NCBI GenBank assembly: GCA_045106335.1 | Contig: JBGCEM010000100.1 | Location: forward strand, 1 to 64,000 | Direction of reading: 5' to 3' | Length of the DNA: 64,000 bases | DNA from: Aliishimia sp045106335 | GTDB lineage: Bacteria; Pseudomonadota; Alphaproteobacteria; Rhodobacterales; Rhodobacteraceae | Shown: piece by piece, positions 48,891-58,177 of the stretch | Layout of the letters: every line of letters starts with the position of its first letter | Numbering within the stretch: position 1 is the stretch's first letter | Made by a program: the position numbers and the translations under genes | The notes under the pieces: generated by a model | What the model was told of the DNA's origin: nothing | Seen by the model: the letters and a program-made list of their open reading frames with translations, nothing else | Databases searched by the model: none

Positions 48891-51881
48891 TCAAGTGCGC
48901 ACATATCCCGCAACGACTTGCAGGATTTTAAACGACGTTGCTGCGTCGTTTTCAACAACAGCCATGAACTCTTCAACGCCCAGGCGCAGGCAGCGCAGCT
49001 CAGATTTGGCGCGCATATCCAGCGCGCGTGGCTCGTTTCGGATCAGCCCCAATTCGCCCACAAGCGCACCAGGCCCAACAGTCGCAATCACCTGATCGTC
49101 TTCACCGCTTTTGGGCAACAACAGATCTGCCTCGCCCTCAAGGATCAAAAAGGCCCCGCTGTCGGGTGCATCATTCTTATGAAACACATAGCGACCTGGA
49201 TCGGTCCGATACCAACGCGCGCCAAAGGCCAACAACCGGATTTGCTTACGATCAAGCGCCGCAAACAGCGCCGTTTGCTTTAACGCTTGGACTTTGCGGG
49301 TCAAATCATTCGTGACCTCGCCATCTGGTGCCGCAGTGGGGGCGCTGTCACCCCCCGTCAATCGACCTTGTGCGATCTCTAAGGTTAAGTCGAATTCTAG
49401 GTTTTCTTCCAGGGTCGGGGCCAAATAGAACAGCGTCGCGTTAGGCAGTTCGGCGCGCAAAGCGGTGATCATACGTACGCGCACCTCGGGGGCAAAACTG
49501 GACATGACTTTGTCCAAAACCAAAATATCAGGCCGCTTGATGACGGCGCGGCTGACGGCCAAAGGCTCGGCGAAGGTGGCTGGCAAATTAGCGCCTCCCA
49601 GCGAAATTGGTACGTCAAACACCAAGCGCAACACCTGACGCGACACCCCGTTGTCGCGCAGCACATCTGCCACAACTTGGCGCACGGCTTCGCCCTTTGG
49701 TCCCGCCTCGTCCGAGATTTTGCCAAACAGCGCGTTTTCCAGGATCGTAAAGCCACATAGCACCTGATCCGTCCCAATCGGCGCGAACATATCTGCCATC
49801 TGATCGCGCAGGGTGGCCCCATGCTGTGCCCGCAATTTCAGAACATTTTCCCGGATCTTTTTAGGGAACGCAGGGCCGACCTGTTCTGCGGTGATGGACG
49901 ACGGGACACTTAAAATCAGTGCCATAGACTCATCTTCCACGGGTTTTCCCGCCCGTAAGTCGTCTATTTTGCCCAGGACCGAGTCATAGATTTCGGGGTC
50001 CAGTCCGGTTTTTTGAAACAGGGGGTGGTCCGTGCCACCCGACCCAAAAATTTGGCGCAAACCGTCCATGACAGCCAGGGCCAAATCCATCAGATCTTTT
50101 TCCAACCCAAGCTTTTTGAAAAGGTGTAAATATTCTAAACGCTCTGCCAAAGCATCCGCCAGTAAAGGGCTGCGCGGGGTGGCAAACAATAGGTTTTGTA
50201 CCACGGGCAGGGCCGGGCAATAGGTGTCGGGATCAAGCACATGCACGGCATCTTCCAGCCCTTTGGCCTGCAAGGCGCTGCGCACCGCGCCGCGCAAAGC
50301 AATCAAGCTGTCCGCCAATGCGCCATGCGCGTCCGGGTCCAACACCTGATCCATAGCGCGGCGAAACAAGGCGCCCGCCCCACCGATATTCTCGACGATC
50401 TCGCACCAGGCGTCTTCCAAAGCCTCAAGACTATCACGCGCACCGCGACTTGGATCCGTCCAATTGGCGCTGAGCATATCTGCACTGTTGCCGGCGCGTA
50501 CGGATTCGAATGCGAAATCGATATCAGAGCCCGCGTCCAGCGGAACAGCGCGGATAGACATCAACAAATTGTCTGCAAAGCTGCCCTGAAACAGCACAGG
50601 GCGCGACGTTGCATGCCCGATGCGCGTGGCCAAAGAGATCTGATGCAGCGCGTTCAGATCTTGGCCACTGACTTGGATGTGCCCCGAAGACGGCACCAAT
50701 TCGCGCGTCAACAGATCGCCAAAGGCTTTGCGATCCTCGTCACTTGGGGCCGCGACCCCGATCAATGCCCCGCCCGGCAAGGTCGCGTTCAGATCTTCCA
50801 GCACCGGATTGCCATCCGCATCGCGCACTGTCACGCTGTCCAATATGATGTCACCGTCCAGACGCGGCATTGTCTCAGGGGCGTCAGTTATTAACGCCTC
50901 GTCAACCATACCTGCTGGCGCGAAACGATCTGTGATCGTCTCCCAACGCACCGCCATGTCTTGGGATTGATTGTAATAGGCCAGCAATTCCTTCCAGGGC
51001 CCGGCCAGATCTTTATACGCCGCCAACGCTGCCACCAATGCGCCCAAGGTAACCTCGCCCTGGATCACTAGATAGCCGCCAATCGAATAAAACAACAAAG
51101 GTGTCAGCTGCGTGATAAAGTTGTTCAGAAACTTCATGAAGAATTTTTTCTGGTAGATCTCAAAGCGCAAAGCATACAGCTTGCCCAACCGATCTGTGAT
51201 CATCGCCAGGCGAAACCGCCAGCCCGCATGGGTGCGCAGCGTACTGGCCCCGGCCGCACTTTCCCCAATTTCGGCGGCCAGTGCGCGCACTTGAATGACG
51301 CGCTGTTTGTTCAGTTTGTTGATCTGGCGCTGCAGTTTCGGGATCAACCAGGCTTGCAACGGGATCAACGCACAAGCGGCCAACCCAAAGGTGACGGATT
51401 GTGCAAATAAAAATCCTAAAATTGTTAGCATTTGGCCCGCTTGTAGCACGGGTTGCGCTAAAGCATCGCCCATCAAACCGCCCATCGGCTCGGATTCGGC
51501 GGTGACCATCGACACCAATTCACCCTGCGAGGTCCGCTCAAAATAGGGCTGCGGGAATCTCAGGATGCGCGCGATCAATGTATAGCGAAATCGGCGCAAA
51601 AGACGCTCGGCCAGCACCCCTTTCATGGTGTTGATGCGCATTTTCAGCAAGCCATGGGCCAACACGGCCGCTAAAAAACACCCACATAAAATCAACAGAT
51701 ACTCAATCTGCGAGAAGGTCATACCATATGTGGTGATTTCGGGCGTATCCGACCCGATGGCGCCGTTGATGATTTGCTTGGGCAGCTCCAGGGTCAAATA
51801 CAAAAGCGGAAACAAAAAGAGTGTTGCGCATAGCAAAACTATCTGGTCGCGTTTGGAGAATTTCCAAATAAATGTGAACAA
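48891..51881 (-). CDS. ABC-exporter-like protein with degenerate ATPase and cyclic-nucleotide-binding domain
   Basis: The 996-residue protein has an exporter-type membrane domain (about 10-310). Its NBD-like domain (about 343-845) holds an extra segment of roughly 260 residues between LFQGSFADNLLM (430-441) and FTILENALFGKI (711-722). Walker A is lost (GVAAPSDEDRKA, 375-386), the signature reads LGGANLPATFAE, Walker B reads ILVLDKVMSS with Lys791 in place of the catalytic Glu, and the H-loop His is missing. Residues 871-996 form a cyclic-nucleotide-binding domain with the pocket residues Glu943 and Arg952 in VGELGLIRNEPRALD. It is unlikely to hydrolyse ATP normally. The start is TTG at 51881; coding-like codons continue upstream to a stop without ATG or GTG, so the true start is uncertain. 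Confidence 0.8.
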   Translation of the reverse strand: MFTFIWKFSKRDQIVLLCATLFLFPLLYLTLELPKQIINGAIGSDTPEITTYGMTFSQIEYLLILCGCFLAAVLAHGLLKMRINTMKGVLAERLLRRFRYTLIARILRFPQPYFERTSQGELVSMVTAESEPMGGLMGDALAQPVLQAGQMLTILGFLFAQSVTFGLAACALIPLQAWLIPKLQRQINKLNKQRVIQVRALAAEIGESAAGASTLRTHAGWRFRLAMITDRLGKLYALRFEIYQKKFFMKFLNNFITQLTPLLFYSIGGYLVIQGEVTLGALVAALAAYKDLAGPWKELLAYYNQSQDMAVRWETITDRFAPAGMVDEALITDAPETMPRLDGDIILDSVTVRDADGNPVLEDLNATLPGGALIGVAAPSDEDRKAFGDLLTRELVPSSGHIQVSGQDLNALHQISLATRIGHATSRPVLFQGSFADNLLMSIRAVPLDAGSDIDFAFESVRAGNSADMLSANWTDPSRGARDSLEALEDAWCEIVENIGGAGALFRRAMDQVLDPDAHGALADSLIALRGAVRSALQAKGLEDAVHVLDPDTYCPALPVVQNLLFATPRSPLLADALAERLEYLHLFKKLGLEKDLMDLALAVMDGLRQIFGSGGTDHPLFQKTGLDPEIYDSVLGKIDDLRAGKPVEDESMALILSVPSSITAEQVGPAFPKKIRENVLKLRAQHGATLRDQMADMFAPIGTDQVLCGFTILENALFGKISDEAGPKGEAVRQVVADVLRDNGVSRQVLRLVFDVPISLGGANLPATFAEPLAVSRAVIKRPDILVLDKVMSSFAPEVRVRMITALRAELPNATLFYLAPTLEENLEFDLTLEIAQGRLTGGDSAPTAAPDGEVTNDLTRKVQALKQTALFAALDRKQIRLLAFGARWYRTDPGRYVFHKNDAPDSGAFLILEGEADLLLPKSGEDDQVIATVGPGALVGELGLIRNEPRALDMRAKSELRCLRLGVEEFMAVVENDAATSFKILQVVAGYVRT

Positions 51882-52045
51882 TGAGCGTTCGATGAGGGCC
51901 CACCAATCCTTTGCGGCAGTCTCTGTTCAGACACATCTGTCAGAACAAAGATCAAAAATTTTTATCGACATTACTCAGGAAATGCGCGGGATCAATTGCT
52001 TTTAGGCGCAAGGGGTTGCATCATTTCCCAAAGAAGGAGCGTGAT

Positions 52046-52417
52046 TTGGATCTAATATCTATTTTGATCCTGCTGGGATTGCTGCAATTCAAGCACATGT
52101 TTGCGGATTTTTTTCTGCAAACACCGATCATGTTGATGAATCGCGCGACCTATGTGCACCCGGGTCGCGCCCTCCATTGCGCTGTGCATGTTGTGGGGTC
52201 TGCTCTATGTTTTCTGGTGATGGGTGTGCCTTTGGCGCTTGGGGTGATCGTGCTGGCCTGCGAGGGCATTGCACATTTTCACATCGACTACCTGAAGGGC
52301 GTGTGGTCCGAACGCGCCGGGCATGGTCCCGCCGATGCCGGATATTGGCGCGCGTTTGGCGCGGATCAGACGCTGCATCAACTCACCTATGTCGGGATGG
52401 TTTGGGCCGTCCTTTAA
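52046..52417 (+). CDS. DUF3307 membrane protein
   Basis: The 123-residue protein starts at TTG 52046, six bases after AAGGAG; no ATG or GTG fits. LLQFKHMFADFFLQTPIML is the DUF3307 signature (family AHxxADFxLQ), followed by hydrophobic segments (VVGSALCFLVMGVPLALGVIVLACEGIAHFHIDYLKG). It is an inner-membrane protein of unknown function; some family members are annotated near phage or transport genes. It precedes the amidohydrolase gene by 26 bp and may share its transcript. Confidence 0.72.
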   Translation: MDLISILILLGLLQFKHMFADFFLQTPIMLMNRATYVHPGRALHCAVHVVGSALCFLVMGVPLALGVIVLACEGIAHFHIDYLKGVWSERAGHGPADAGYWRAFGADQTLHQLTYVGMVWAVL

Positions 52418-52443
52418 CCCTGTAAACACTGCCCGAGGCCCCC

Positions 52444-54072
52444 ATGTCTGACATCACTCTCTACAAAGCGCGTAAAGTTTTAACGATGGACCCGCGTCGT
52501 CCTAAGGCCACCCATGTGGCTGTCAAACAGGGCCGGATCCTGGCCGTGGGCGATGCAGATTGCGCGGTTGGGTGGGGCGATGTGGTGCAGGATGATCAAT
52601 TCGCCGATGCAGTTCTGATGCCCGGTCTGGTCGAGGGCCATGCCCATATGATGGCGGGCGCGATGTGGCGCTATACGTACGCGGGGTATCACGACCGCAC
52701 CGATCCCGATGGCACGCTTTGGCCTGGCATGACCAATATCGACGAAGTGGTGGCGCGTCTTGCGCAAGCAGAGGCCAATTTGGACGCGGACACGCCCCTG
52801 GTCGGGTGGGGATTTGACCCGATCTTTTTGACGTCCCAGCGATTGTCGCGCGCGCATCTGGATCAGATCAGCACCGACCGTCCTATCGCCATTCTGTTTT
52901 CCAATTTCCACCTGATGTGCGTGAATTCGAAAGCGTTGGAACTGGCAGGGTATAGCCGCGAAACCAATGCCGAAGGGGTGATCAAAAGCCCCGATGGCAC
53001 ACCTACGGGCGAGTTGCAGGAAATGGCCGCCATGTTCCCGGTGATGCGGCGCTTGGGGATCGATTTTCGCGGTCTCAGCCAATCCGAAGACAGTATCAAA
53101 AGCTATGGCGAGGTCTGCAAACGCGCAGGCGTCACCACAGTCACGGACCTTTATTCTTCGCTTGAGGAAGAAGATCTGGCCATCATGACCCGCGTCACGG
53201 GCGCATCAGATTATCCTGTTCGTATCGTTCCGGCCATCGGCACAGCGGGCAGTGATCCTGCTAAGATGGCCGCCTATGCGCAGTCCTTGAAAGGCAAAAG
53301 CACAGATAAGTTGCGGTTGGGGGCTGTGAAATTGATGACTGACGGCTCGATCCAAGGCTGGACCGCGCGGGTGCGTTGGCCGGGCTATGTGGATGGTCAG
53401 CCAAATGGGTTGTGGAACACGGCGCCCGATCAAATCTTTGCCCACTGCGAGGCGATGCAGGCCGCGGGTGTGCAAATGCATATCCATGTGAATGGCGATG
53501 AAGCCGCCGAGGTCTCTTTGGCCGCATTAGAAGCGGCTGCGCAAAAACACCCCTGGCCCGGCGCGCGTCATGTGCTGCAGCATTGTCAACTGATGGACCG
53601 CGCGCTTTATCAAAAGGCTGTGGATTTGGGGGTATGTTGTAACATATTTTCCAACCATCTGTGGTATTTCGGGGACCAACATATCGCGCTGACCATGGGT
53701 GCCAATCGCGCGCAGTACATGAACGCCGCGCGCACGGCGTTGGATACAGGCGTGCACATCGCGCTGCATTCGGATGCGCCCGTAACGCCTTTGGGCCCGC
53801 TCTTTACCGCGTGGTGTGCTGTGAACCGTTTGACGATGACAGGGGCGTCAATGGGCGCGGCCGAACGCATCACCGTCGACGAGGCCCTGCACGCCATCAC
53901 CCTTGGCGCGGCCTATACATTGCGGCTGGACGCTGAAATCGGGTCTATCGAGCCTGGCAAAATCGCGGATTTTGCAGTCCTGGGCGAAGATCCCACAACA
54001 GTAGATCCCGTGGCACTCAAAGACATTCCCGTGCTCGGCACCGTGTCGGGCGGGCAGGTACATCTGCTGTGA
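52444..54072 (+). CDS. Amidohydrolase family protein (YtcJ-like)
   Basis: The 542-residue metal-dependent hydrolase has the HxH metal motif in PGLVEGHAHMMAGAM, MTDGSIQGWTARVRWPGY, a His in MHIHVNGDEAAE, LQHCQLMD and the Asp in ALHSDAPVTPLGPLFTAW. The C-terminal GSIEPGKIADFAVLGEDP is typical of the COG1574 group. The substrate is unknown, probably an amide or cyclic compound. The CobW GTPase gene overlaps its stop by 4 bp (GTGA), suggesting that metal loading of this enzyme is the shared task. Confidence 0.9.
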   Translation: MSDITLYKARKVLTMDPRRPKATHVAVKQGRILAVGDADCAVGWGDVVQDDQFADAVLMPGLVEGHAHMMAGAMWRYTYAGYHDRTDPDGTLWPGMTNIDEVVARLAQAEANLDADTPLVGWGFDPIFLTSQRLSRAHLDQISTDRPIAILFSNFHLMCVNSKALELAGYSRETNAEGVIKSPDGTPTGELQEMAAMFPVMRRLGIDFRGLSQSEDSIKSYGEVCKRAGVTTVTDLYSSLEEEDLAIMTRVTGASDYPVRIVPAIGTAGSDPAKMAAYAQSLKGKSTDKLRLGAVKLMTDGSIQGWTARVRWPGYVDGQPNGLWNTAPDQIFAHCEAMQAAGVQMHIHVNGDEAAEVSLAALEAAAQKHPWPGARHVLQHCQLMDRALYQKAVDLGVCCNIFSNHLWYFGDQHIALTMGANRAQYMNAARTALDTGVHIALHSDAPVTPLGPLFTAWCAVNRLTMTGASMGAAERITVDEALHAITLGAAYTLRLDAEIGSIEPGKIADFAVLGEDPTTVDPVALKDIPVLGTVSGGQVHLL

Positions 54073-54920
54073 GCAAACTGCCCCTGACAGTCATTGGCGG
54101 CTATTTGGGGGCGGGTAAGACCACGCTGATCAACCATTTGCTCACCAGCGATCATGGTCGCAAGTTGATGATTATGGTCAATGATTTCGGCGCTGTGAAT
54201 ATAGACGCAGCCCTGTTGTCACGCGCCTCGGACAAAGTCCTGGAACTCACAAATGGCTGTGTGTGCTGCACGATGGGGGCGGATCTGTTCCTGGCCGTAG
54301 GCGATGTGCTGGACCGCCCCAACCGACCCGACCATCTGATCATCGAGGCCAGCGGCATTGCTGATCCCGCCAAAATCGCCACAGTTGCAAAAACGGAACC
54401 CGATCTGAGCTATGGTGGTATCGTCACAGTTGTTGATGGGCTGAACTATCCGGATCTGATCCAAAACCCACAAATTGCGCCCCAACTGCAAGCCCAAGTA
54501 CGCGTAGCAGATCTGGTACTGGTGACCAAAGCCGATCTTACTTTGGATGCCCCGCGCGTTTTGCGCGACGCCCTAAGCATTGGCCCGCTGATTTGGGCGC
54601 TGGATGGTGACGCCCCGGATCCTATAGGATCCCATGCGGATTTCGTGAAATGGTCAACACTTCCAACGCAGACTATGACCCGCGACGCGCTGTTGGCCAA
54701 AATTGAACAGCGACCGCCGGGGCTTTATCGGTTGAAAGGATTTGTGCCTGGGGTCGATGCAGCATGGCACGTGCAAGTTGTCGGGCGCACGGTCGATGTG
54801 GTGCGCATTTCCGTCGAAACTCAGGGCATGACCAGCTATGCGCTGGTGGGCATCGGTGTCAAAGGGCAGGTCAGTCAAACTCAGATCTCGACGTGGTGGA
54901 ATGAAAGCACCCTGTCTTAA
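54069..54920 (+). CDS. CobW/COG0523 family GTPase (metal chaperone)
   Basis: The 283-residue protein begins at GTG 54069. It shows Walker A GGYLGAGKTTLINHLL, the metal-binding CxCC motif in NGCVCCTMG, NDFGAVNIDAALL and the GTP-specificity motif TKAD. A short CobW C-terminal domain follows (about 205-283). COG0523 proteins deliver zinc or other metals to client enzymes using GTP. Coupling to the amidohydrolase gene makes that enzyme the likely client. It is shorter than ZigA/YeiR types (about 320-400) and lacks a His-rich stretch. Confidence 0.9.
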   Translation: MSKLPLTVIGGYLGAGKTTLINHLLTSDHGRKLMIMVNDFGAVNIDAALLSRASDKVLELTNGCVCCTMGADLFLAVGDVLDRPNRPDHLIIEASGIADPAKIATVAKTEPDLSYGGIVTVVDGLNYPDLIQNPQIAPQLQAQVRVADLVLVTKADLTLDAPRVLRDALSIGPLIWALDGDAPDPIGSHADFVKWSTLPTQTMTRDALLAKIEQRPPGLYRLKGFVPGVDAAWHVQVVGRTVDVVRISVETQGMTSYALVGIGVKGQVSQTQISTWWNESTLS

Positions 54921-55055
54921 ACGTGAACCACAAATGCCCTGCAGCGCGGCGCGTTTTCGGGGGCATCCACGCCATCAACAAAGCCGCAGTACGTGATACC
55001 TTGGGTTTTCGGCAGGGGCCTTTTATCCCCAAACTTACGCGAAAATCCGACATAG

Positions 55056-55071
55056 TTAATGTATACATTAA
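55056..55071. promoter_or_regulatory. 16-bp perfect palindrome, GntR-type operator
   Basis: TTAATGTATACATTAA is a perfect palindrome containing TGTATACA, which fits the FadR-subfamily pattern TnGTnnACnA. It lies 57 bp before the ATG at 55129 of a GntR-family gene, the expected place for an autoregulatory operator that would also control the downstream acid-sugar genes. Confidence 0.65.
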
Positions 55072-55128
55072 TGCATTTGACGCCATATGCAAAACATGAC
55101 ACGTCTGGTGTTAACAGGGAAATTGAAC

Positions 55129-55800
55129 ATGATTGCACGGGCAAAAAATTCATTGGTCGGAGGGGCGTATGAACAATTGCGTGCCGAAATCCTGTGCAAT
55201 CACATGCCGCCGGGCTACCAAGCACCAGAAGCTGAAATCGCGCTTCGTTTAAGCATGTCTCGCACGCCGGTGCGGGAAGCTTTGATCCGACTGGAAGCCG
55301 AAGGCCTTGTGGAATTGATCCCCCGTCGCGGTGCACGTGTGTTACCAATTTCGGCCGCTGATATGGCCGAGATCTATGAAATCCTCTTGGCGGTCGAACC
55401 CGAAGCGGCAGCCAATTTCGCCGCGCGCCAACCGGATGCCATCACATTGGCACCCCTTGAAGCTGCGACGCGCCAAATGGAAAAAGCACTTGAAGCCAAA
55501 GACTTGGATGCGTGGGGCGTTGCGGATGATCTGTTTCATCAAACCTTGTTGGCCTTGCATGGCAACCGGCGTTTGTCGGCAATTGTCAGTGAGGTTATGG
55601 CACAAGCGCATCGCGCCCGAATTGTGACGTTGCGCTTGCGGGATATGCCTTATAAGTCCACCGCCGATCATCGCGACATTCTAGATGCGTTGCGTGCAGG
55701 GGCCTCAGATCAAGCCCGGACCGCGTTTCGCGCACATCGGCGACGGACCTCGGCTGAGCTTTTGGCCTTGTTAGAAAATTACAGATTGCCGGGGCTTTGA
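55129..55800 (+). CDS. GntR-family regulator (FadR/FCD subfamily)
   Basis: The 223-residue protein has an N-terminal winged helix (AYEQLRAEILCNHMPPGY, LRLSMSRTPVREALIRLEAEGLVELIPRRGARV) and an all-helical FCD ligand-binding domain (about 85-215, with DDLFHQTLLALHGNRRL and DHRDILDALRAGASDQARTAFRAH). FCD regulators typically sense carboxylic or sugar acids. The ATG at 55129 leaves room for a leader after the palindromic operator; ATGs at 55087 and 55096 are also in frame. It leads the operon with the dehydrogenase and acid-sugar kinase, whose substrate is likely its effector. Confidence 0.88.
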   Translation: MIARAKNSLVGGAYEQLRAEILCNHMPPGYQAPEAEIALRLSMSRTPVREALIRLEAEGLVELIPRRGARVLPISAADMAEIYEILLAVEPEAAANFAARQPDAITLAPLEAATRQMEKALEAKDLDAWGVADDLFHQTLLALHGNRRLSAIVSEVMAQAHRARIVTLRLRDMPYKSTADHRDILDALRAGASDQARTAFRAHRRRTSAELLALLENYRLPGL

Positions 55801-56903
55801 GTGTGGGAACAGATGTGAAAATCGCCGTCATCGCGGGCGACGGAATTGGGCCGGATGTGACGCAAGCGGCTTTAGCGGTGGCGGATGCTGCTGTGAAACT
55901 GGCCAAGGCGCCAAAGTTGACCCGCCAGCCGATTGCTGCAGGGGCTGGGTATTTTGAACAGACCGGACAGGACATTGAACCAGGCGGCGAAGAGGCCGCG
56001 GGTCAAGCAGCAGCGATTTTCCTGGGGGCCATTGGGCTGCCCGCGATCCGACATCCAGATGGCACCGAAATTTCGCCACATTTGCGCCTGCGCGAGCGTT
56101 ATCAACTGTATGCCGGCGTGCGCCCCGTGCGTGCTTATCCCAACGCGCCGCAACGCCTGGCCGACCCACGTGCTGCTGGGATCGACATGGTGATCTTGCG
56201 CGAAAGCACTGAAGGTTTGTTCTATTCTGCCGCTGTGCATGGGCGCGCTGAAATCGAAGGCGACGCGGCGGTGAATGACATCATGCGCATCACCCGGGCG
56301 ACCACCGAAAAGCTGCACCGTTTTGCCTTTCAACTGGCAGCGCGGCGCAAGGCCAAGGGCAAATCCGGCAAGCTGACCTGTGTCGACAAGGCCAATGTGT
56401 TCACCTCGCAGGCGTTTTTCCGCAAGATTTTTGATGAAATCAAAGCGGACCATCCAGATGTTGCGGTGGATTACAACTATGTCGACGCGATGGCGCTGGA
56501 TCTGGTGCGCCAACCTTGGGACTTTGATGTCATGGTGATGGAAAACATCTTTGGTGATATCTTGTCGGACCTTGCAGGCGGGCTCGTGGGGGGGATGGGT
56601 ATGGCCGCCTGCGCTGAAATCGGCGACGAGGTCGGACTGTTCCAACCGGCGCATGGCTCTGCCCCCGACATCATGGGGCAAGACCGCGCCAACCCGCTGG
56701 CAGCCATTCTCTCGGCCGGTTTGATGCTGGACTATCTGTCTGAAACAACGGGCTATTCTGCCTATGCTTTGGCTGCAGATCACCTGGATCGTGCGGTTGA
56801 GACTGGCTTTGCGCAGAACCAACTGCGCCCGATGGAATTTGGCGGCGATATGGGCACATTGGCTGTCACAAACGCCGTTCTTACCGCTTTAGGAGACGCG
56901 TAA
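55797..56903 (+). CDS. Isocitrate/isopropylmalate dehydrogenase family protein (tartrate-dehydrogenase-like)
   Basis: The protein of up to 368 residues is a decarboxylating dehydrogenase: IAVIAGDGIGPDVTQAAL at the N-terminus, RLRERYQLYAGVRPVRAYP, ILRESTEGLFYS, the catalytic Lys in VDKANVF and VDAMALDLVRQPWDFDVMVMENIFGDILSDLAGG with metal-binding Asp residues. Leucine biosynthesis is unlikely given the neighbours, a GntR regulator and a four-carbon acid-sugar kinase; oxidation of a tartrate- or tetronate-like acid fits better. The start is uncertain: TTG 55797 (overlapping the gntR stop), GTG 55803 or GTG 55815, the last giving MKIAVIAGDG. Confidence 0.82.
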   Translation: MSVGTDVKIAVIAGDGIGPDVTQAALAVADAAVKLAKAPKLTRQPIAAGAGYFEQTGQDIEPGGEEAAGQAAAIFLGAIGLPAIRHPDGTEISPHLRLRERYQLYAGVRPVRAYPNAPQRLADPRAAGIDMVILRESTEGLFYSAAVHGRAEIEGDAAVNDIMRITRATTEKLHRFAFQLAARRKAKGKSGKLTCVDKANVFTSQAFFRKIFDEIKADHPDVAVDYNYVDAMALDLVRQPWDFDVMVMENIFGDILSDLAGGLVGGMGMAACAEIGDEVGLFQPAHGSAPDIMGQDRANPLAAILSAGLMLDYLSETTGYSAYALAADHLDRAVETGFAQNQLRPMEFGGDMGTLAVTNAVLTALGDA

Positions 56904-58168
56904 TGTCCATACGAATTGGCGCGGTTGCCGATGATTTTACAGGGGCGACGGATCTGGCCAATACGTTCATGAGCGAAGGCCTGAGCTGTGTTCAAGTGAT
57001 TGGTCAACCCGCAGAGGACATCGATCTGGGCGATGCCGATGCTGTTGTGGTCGCGCTGAAATCGCGCACAGCGCCTGTAGGAACGGCTGTTGCAGAAAGC
57101 CTAGGCGCAGTTGATTGGCTGAAAGCGCGCGGCGCGCGTCAGATTATTTCGAAATATTGCTCGACGTTTGATTCCACAAAAGACGGTAATATCGGTCCGA
57201 TTGCGGATGCGATGATGGCACGCTTGGACACGGATTTTGCGCTTGTTTGCCCCGCCTTTCCCGGGGCCGGGCGCACGATCTACAAAGGGCAGCTGTTCGT
57301 TGGCGACCAATTGTTGGCGGACAGTCCGATGAAGGACCACCCGCTCACGCCGATGCGAGACAGCGATTTGATGCGCTTGATGGGCCAGCAATCCAAACAC
57401 GACGTCGGTTTGATCGACTTGGCCACTGTGCGCGCCGGGGCTGGTGCCATCACGGCGCGGATCAATGCTTTAAAGCAACAGGGCTTCAAATACGGTGTGA
57501 TCGATGTGGTCGATGACAGCGATTTGGACGTGATCGGTCAAGTGGCTTATTATCATGCGCTGGTTACAGGCGGGTCCGGCATCGCCAAAGGACTGCCCGC
57601 CGCTTGGCGTGCCGCAGGACATGTAAGTACCGCAAAGATCCCAAGCCCGCCGATGGCGCAAGGCCGCACGGTGATCCTGGCTGGGTCGTGCAGCCAAGCC
57701 ACCCGCGCGCAAATCGCCAATATCCCGGCGGATTGGGGCACTTACCAGGTCGCAGCGTCGGATGTGGCGGGGGACCCGAAATTGGCGGATGAAATCAGTG
57801 CTTGGATTGACGCGCGCAAAGATACGGCCCCGTGCGTGATCTATTCTTCGGCAGATCCGTCCGAGGTCGCCAAGGTGCAACAGTCTTTAGGCGCGGCACA
57901 AGCGGGCCACATGATCGAAACCCTCATGGGCCAGGTCGCCCAACACGCGCGCAACAACGGCATAAAGCGGTTGATCGTTGCGGGGGGCGAAACCTCGGGC
58001 GCTGTCGTGTCGGCTTTGGGAATTTCGGCCTTGCGTATTGGCCCGCAGATTGCGTCCGGTGTGCCCTGGTGCGAAACGCTAGATGCAGATCGCGTGGCGG
58101 TGGCTTTGAAGTCGGGCAATTTCGGGGGAGCTGATTTCTTTGCAGACGCCCTCAACATGCTCGGTTGA
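56903..58168 (+). CDS. otnK: Four-carbon acid sugar kinase family protein (OtnK-like)
   Basis: The 421-residue protein starts IRIGAVADDFTGATDLANTFMSEG and contains KYCSTFDSTKDGNIGPI, CPAFPGAGRTIYKGQLFVGDQLL and VAGGETSGAVVSALGI, the OtnK/DtnK (former DUF1537) signatures. These kinases phosphorylate 3-oxo-tetronate, D-threonate or related four-carbon acids for breakdown to dihydroxyacetone phosphate. No OtnC aldolase or PdxA2 is beside it; the neighbouring dehydrogenase may supply the oxidised acid. The ATG at 56903 overlaps the preceding stop by one base. Confidence 0.9.
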   Translation: MSIRIGAVADDFTGATDLANTFMSEGLSCVQVIGQPAEDIDLGDADAVVVALKSRTAPVGTAVAESLGAVDWLKARGARQIISKYCSTFDSTKDGNIGPIADAMMARLDTDFALVCPAFPGAGRTIYKGQLFVGDQLLADSPMKDHPLTPMRDSDLMRLMGQQSKHDVGLIDLATVRAGAGAITARINALKQQGFKYGVIDVVDDSDLDVIGQVAYYHALVTGGSGIAKGLPAAWRAAGHVSTAKIPSPPMAQGRTVILAGSCSQATRAQIANIPADWGTYQVAASDVAGDPKLADEISAWIDARKDTAPCVIYSSADPSEVAKVQQSLGAAQAGHMIETLMGQVAQHARNNGIKRLIVAGGETSGAVVSALGISALRIGPQIASGVPWCETLDADRVAVALKSGNFGGADFFADALNMLG

Positions 58169-58177
58169 TTGGCTATC

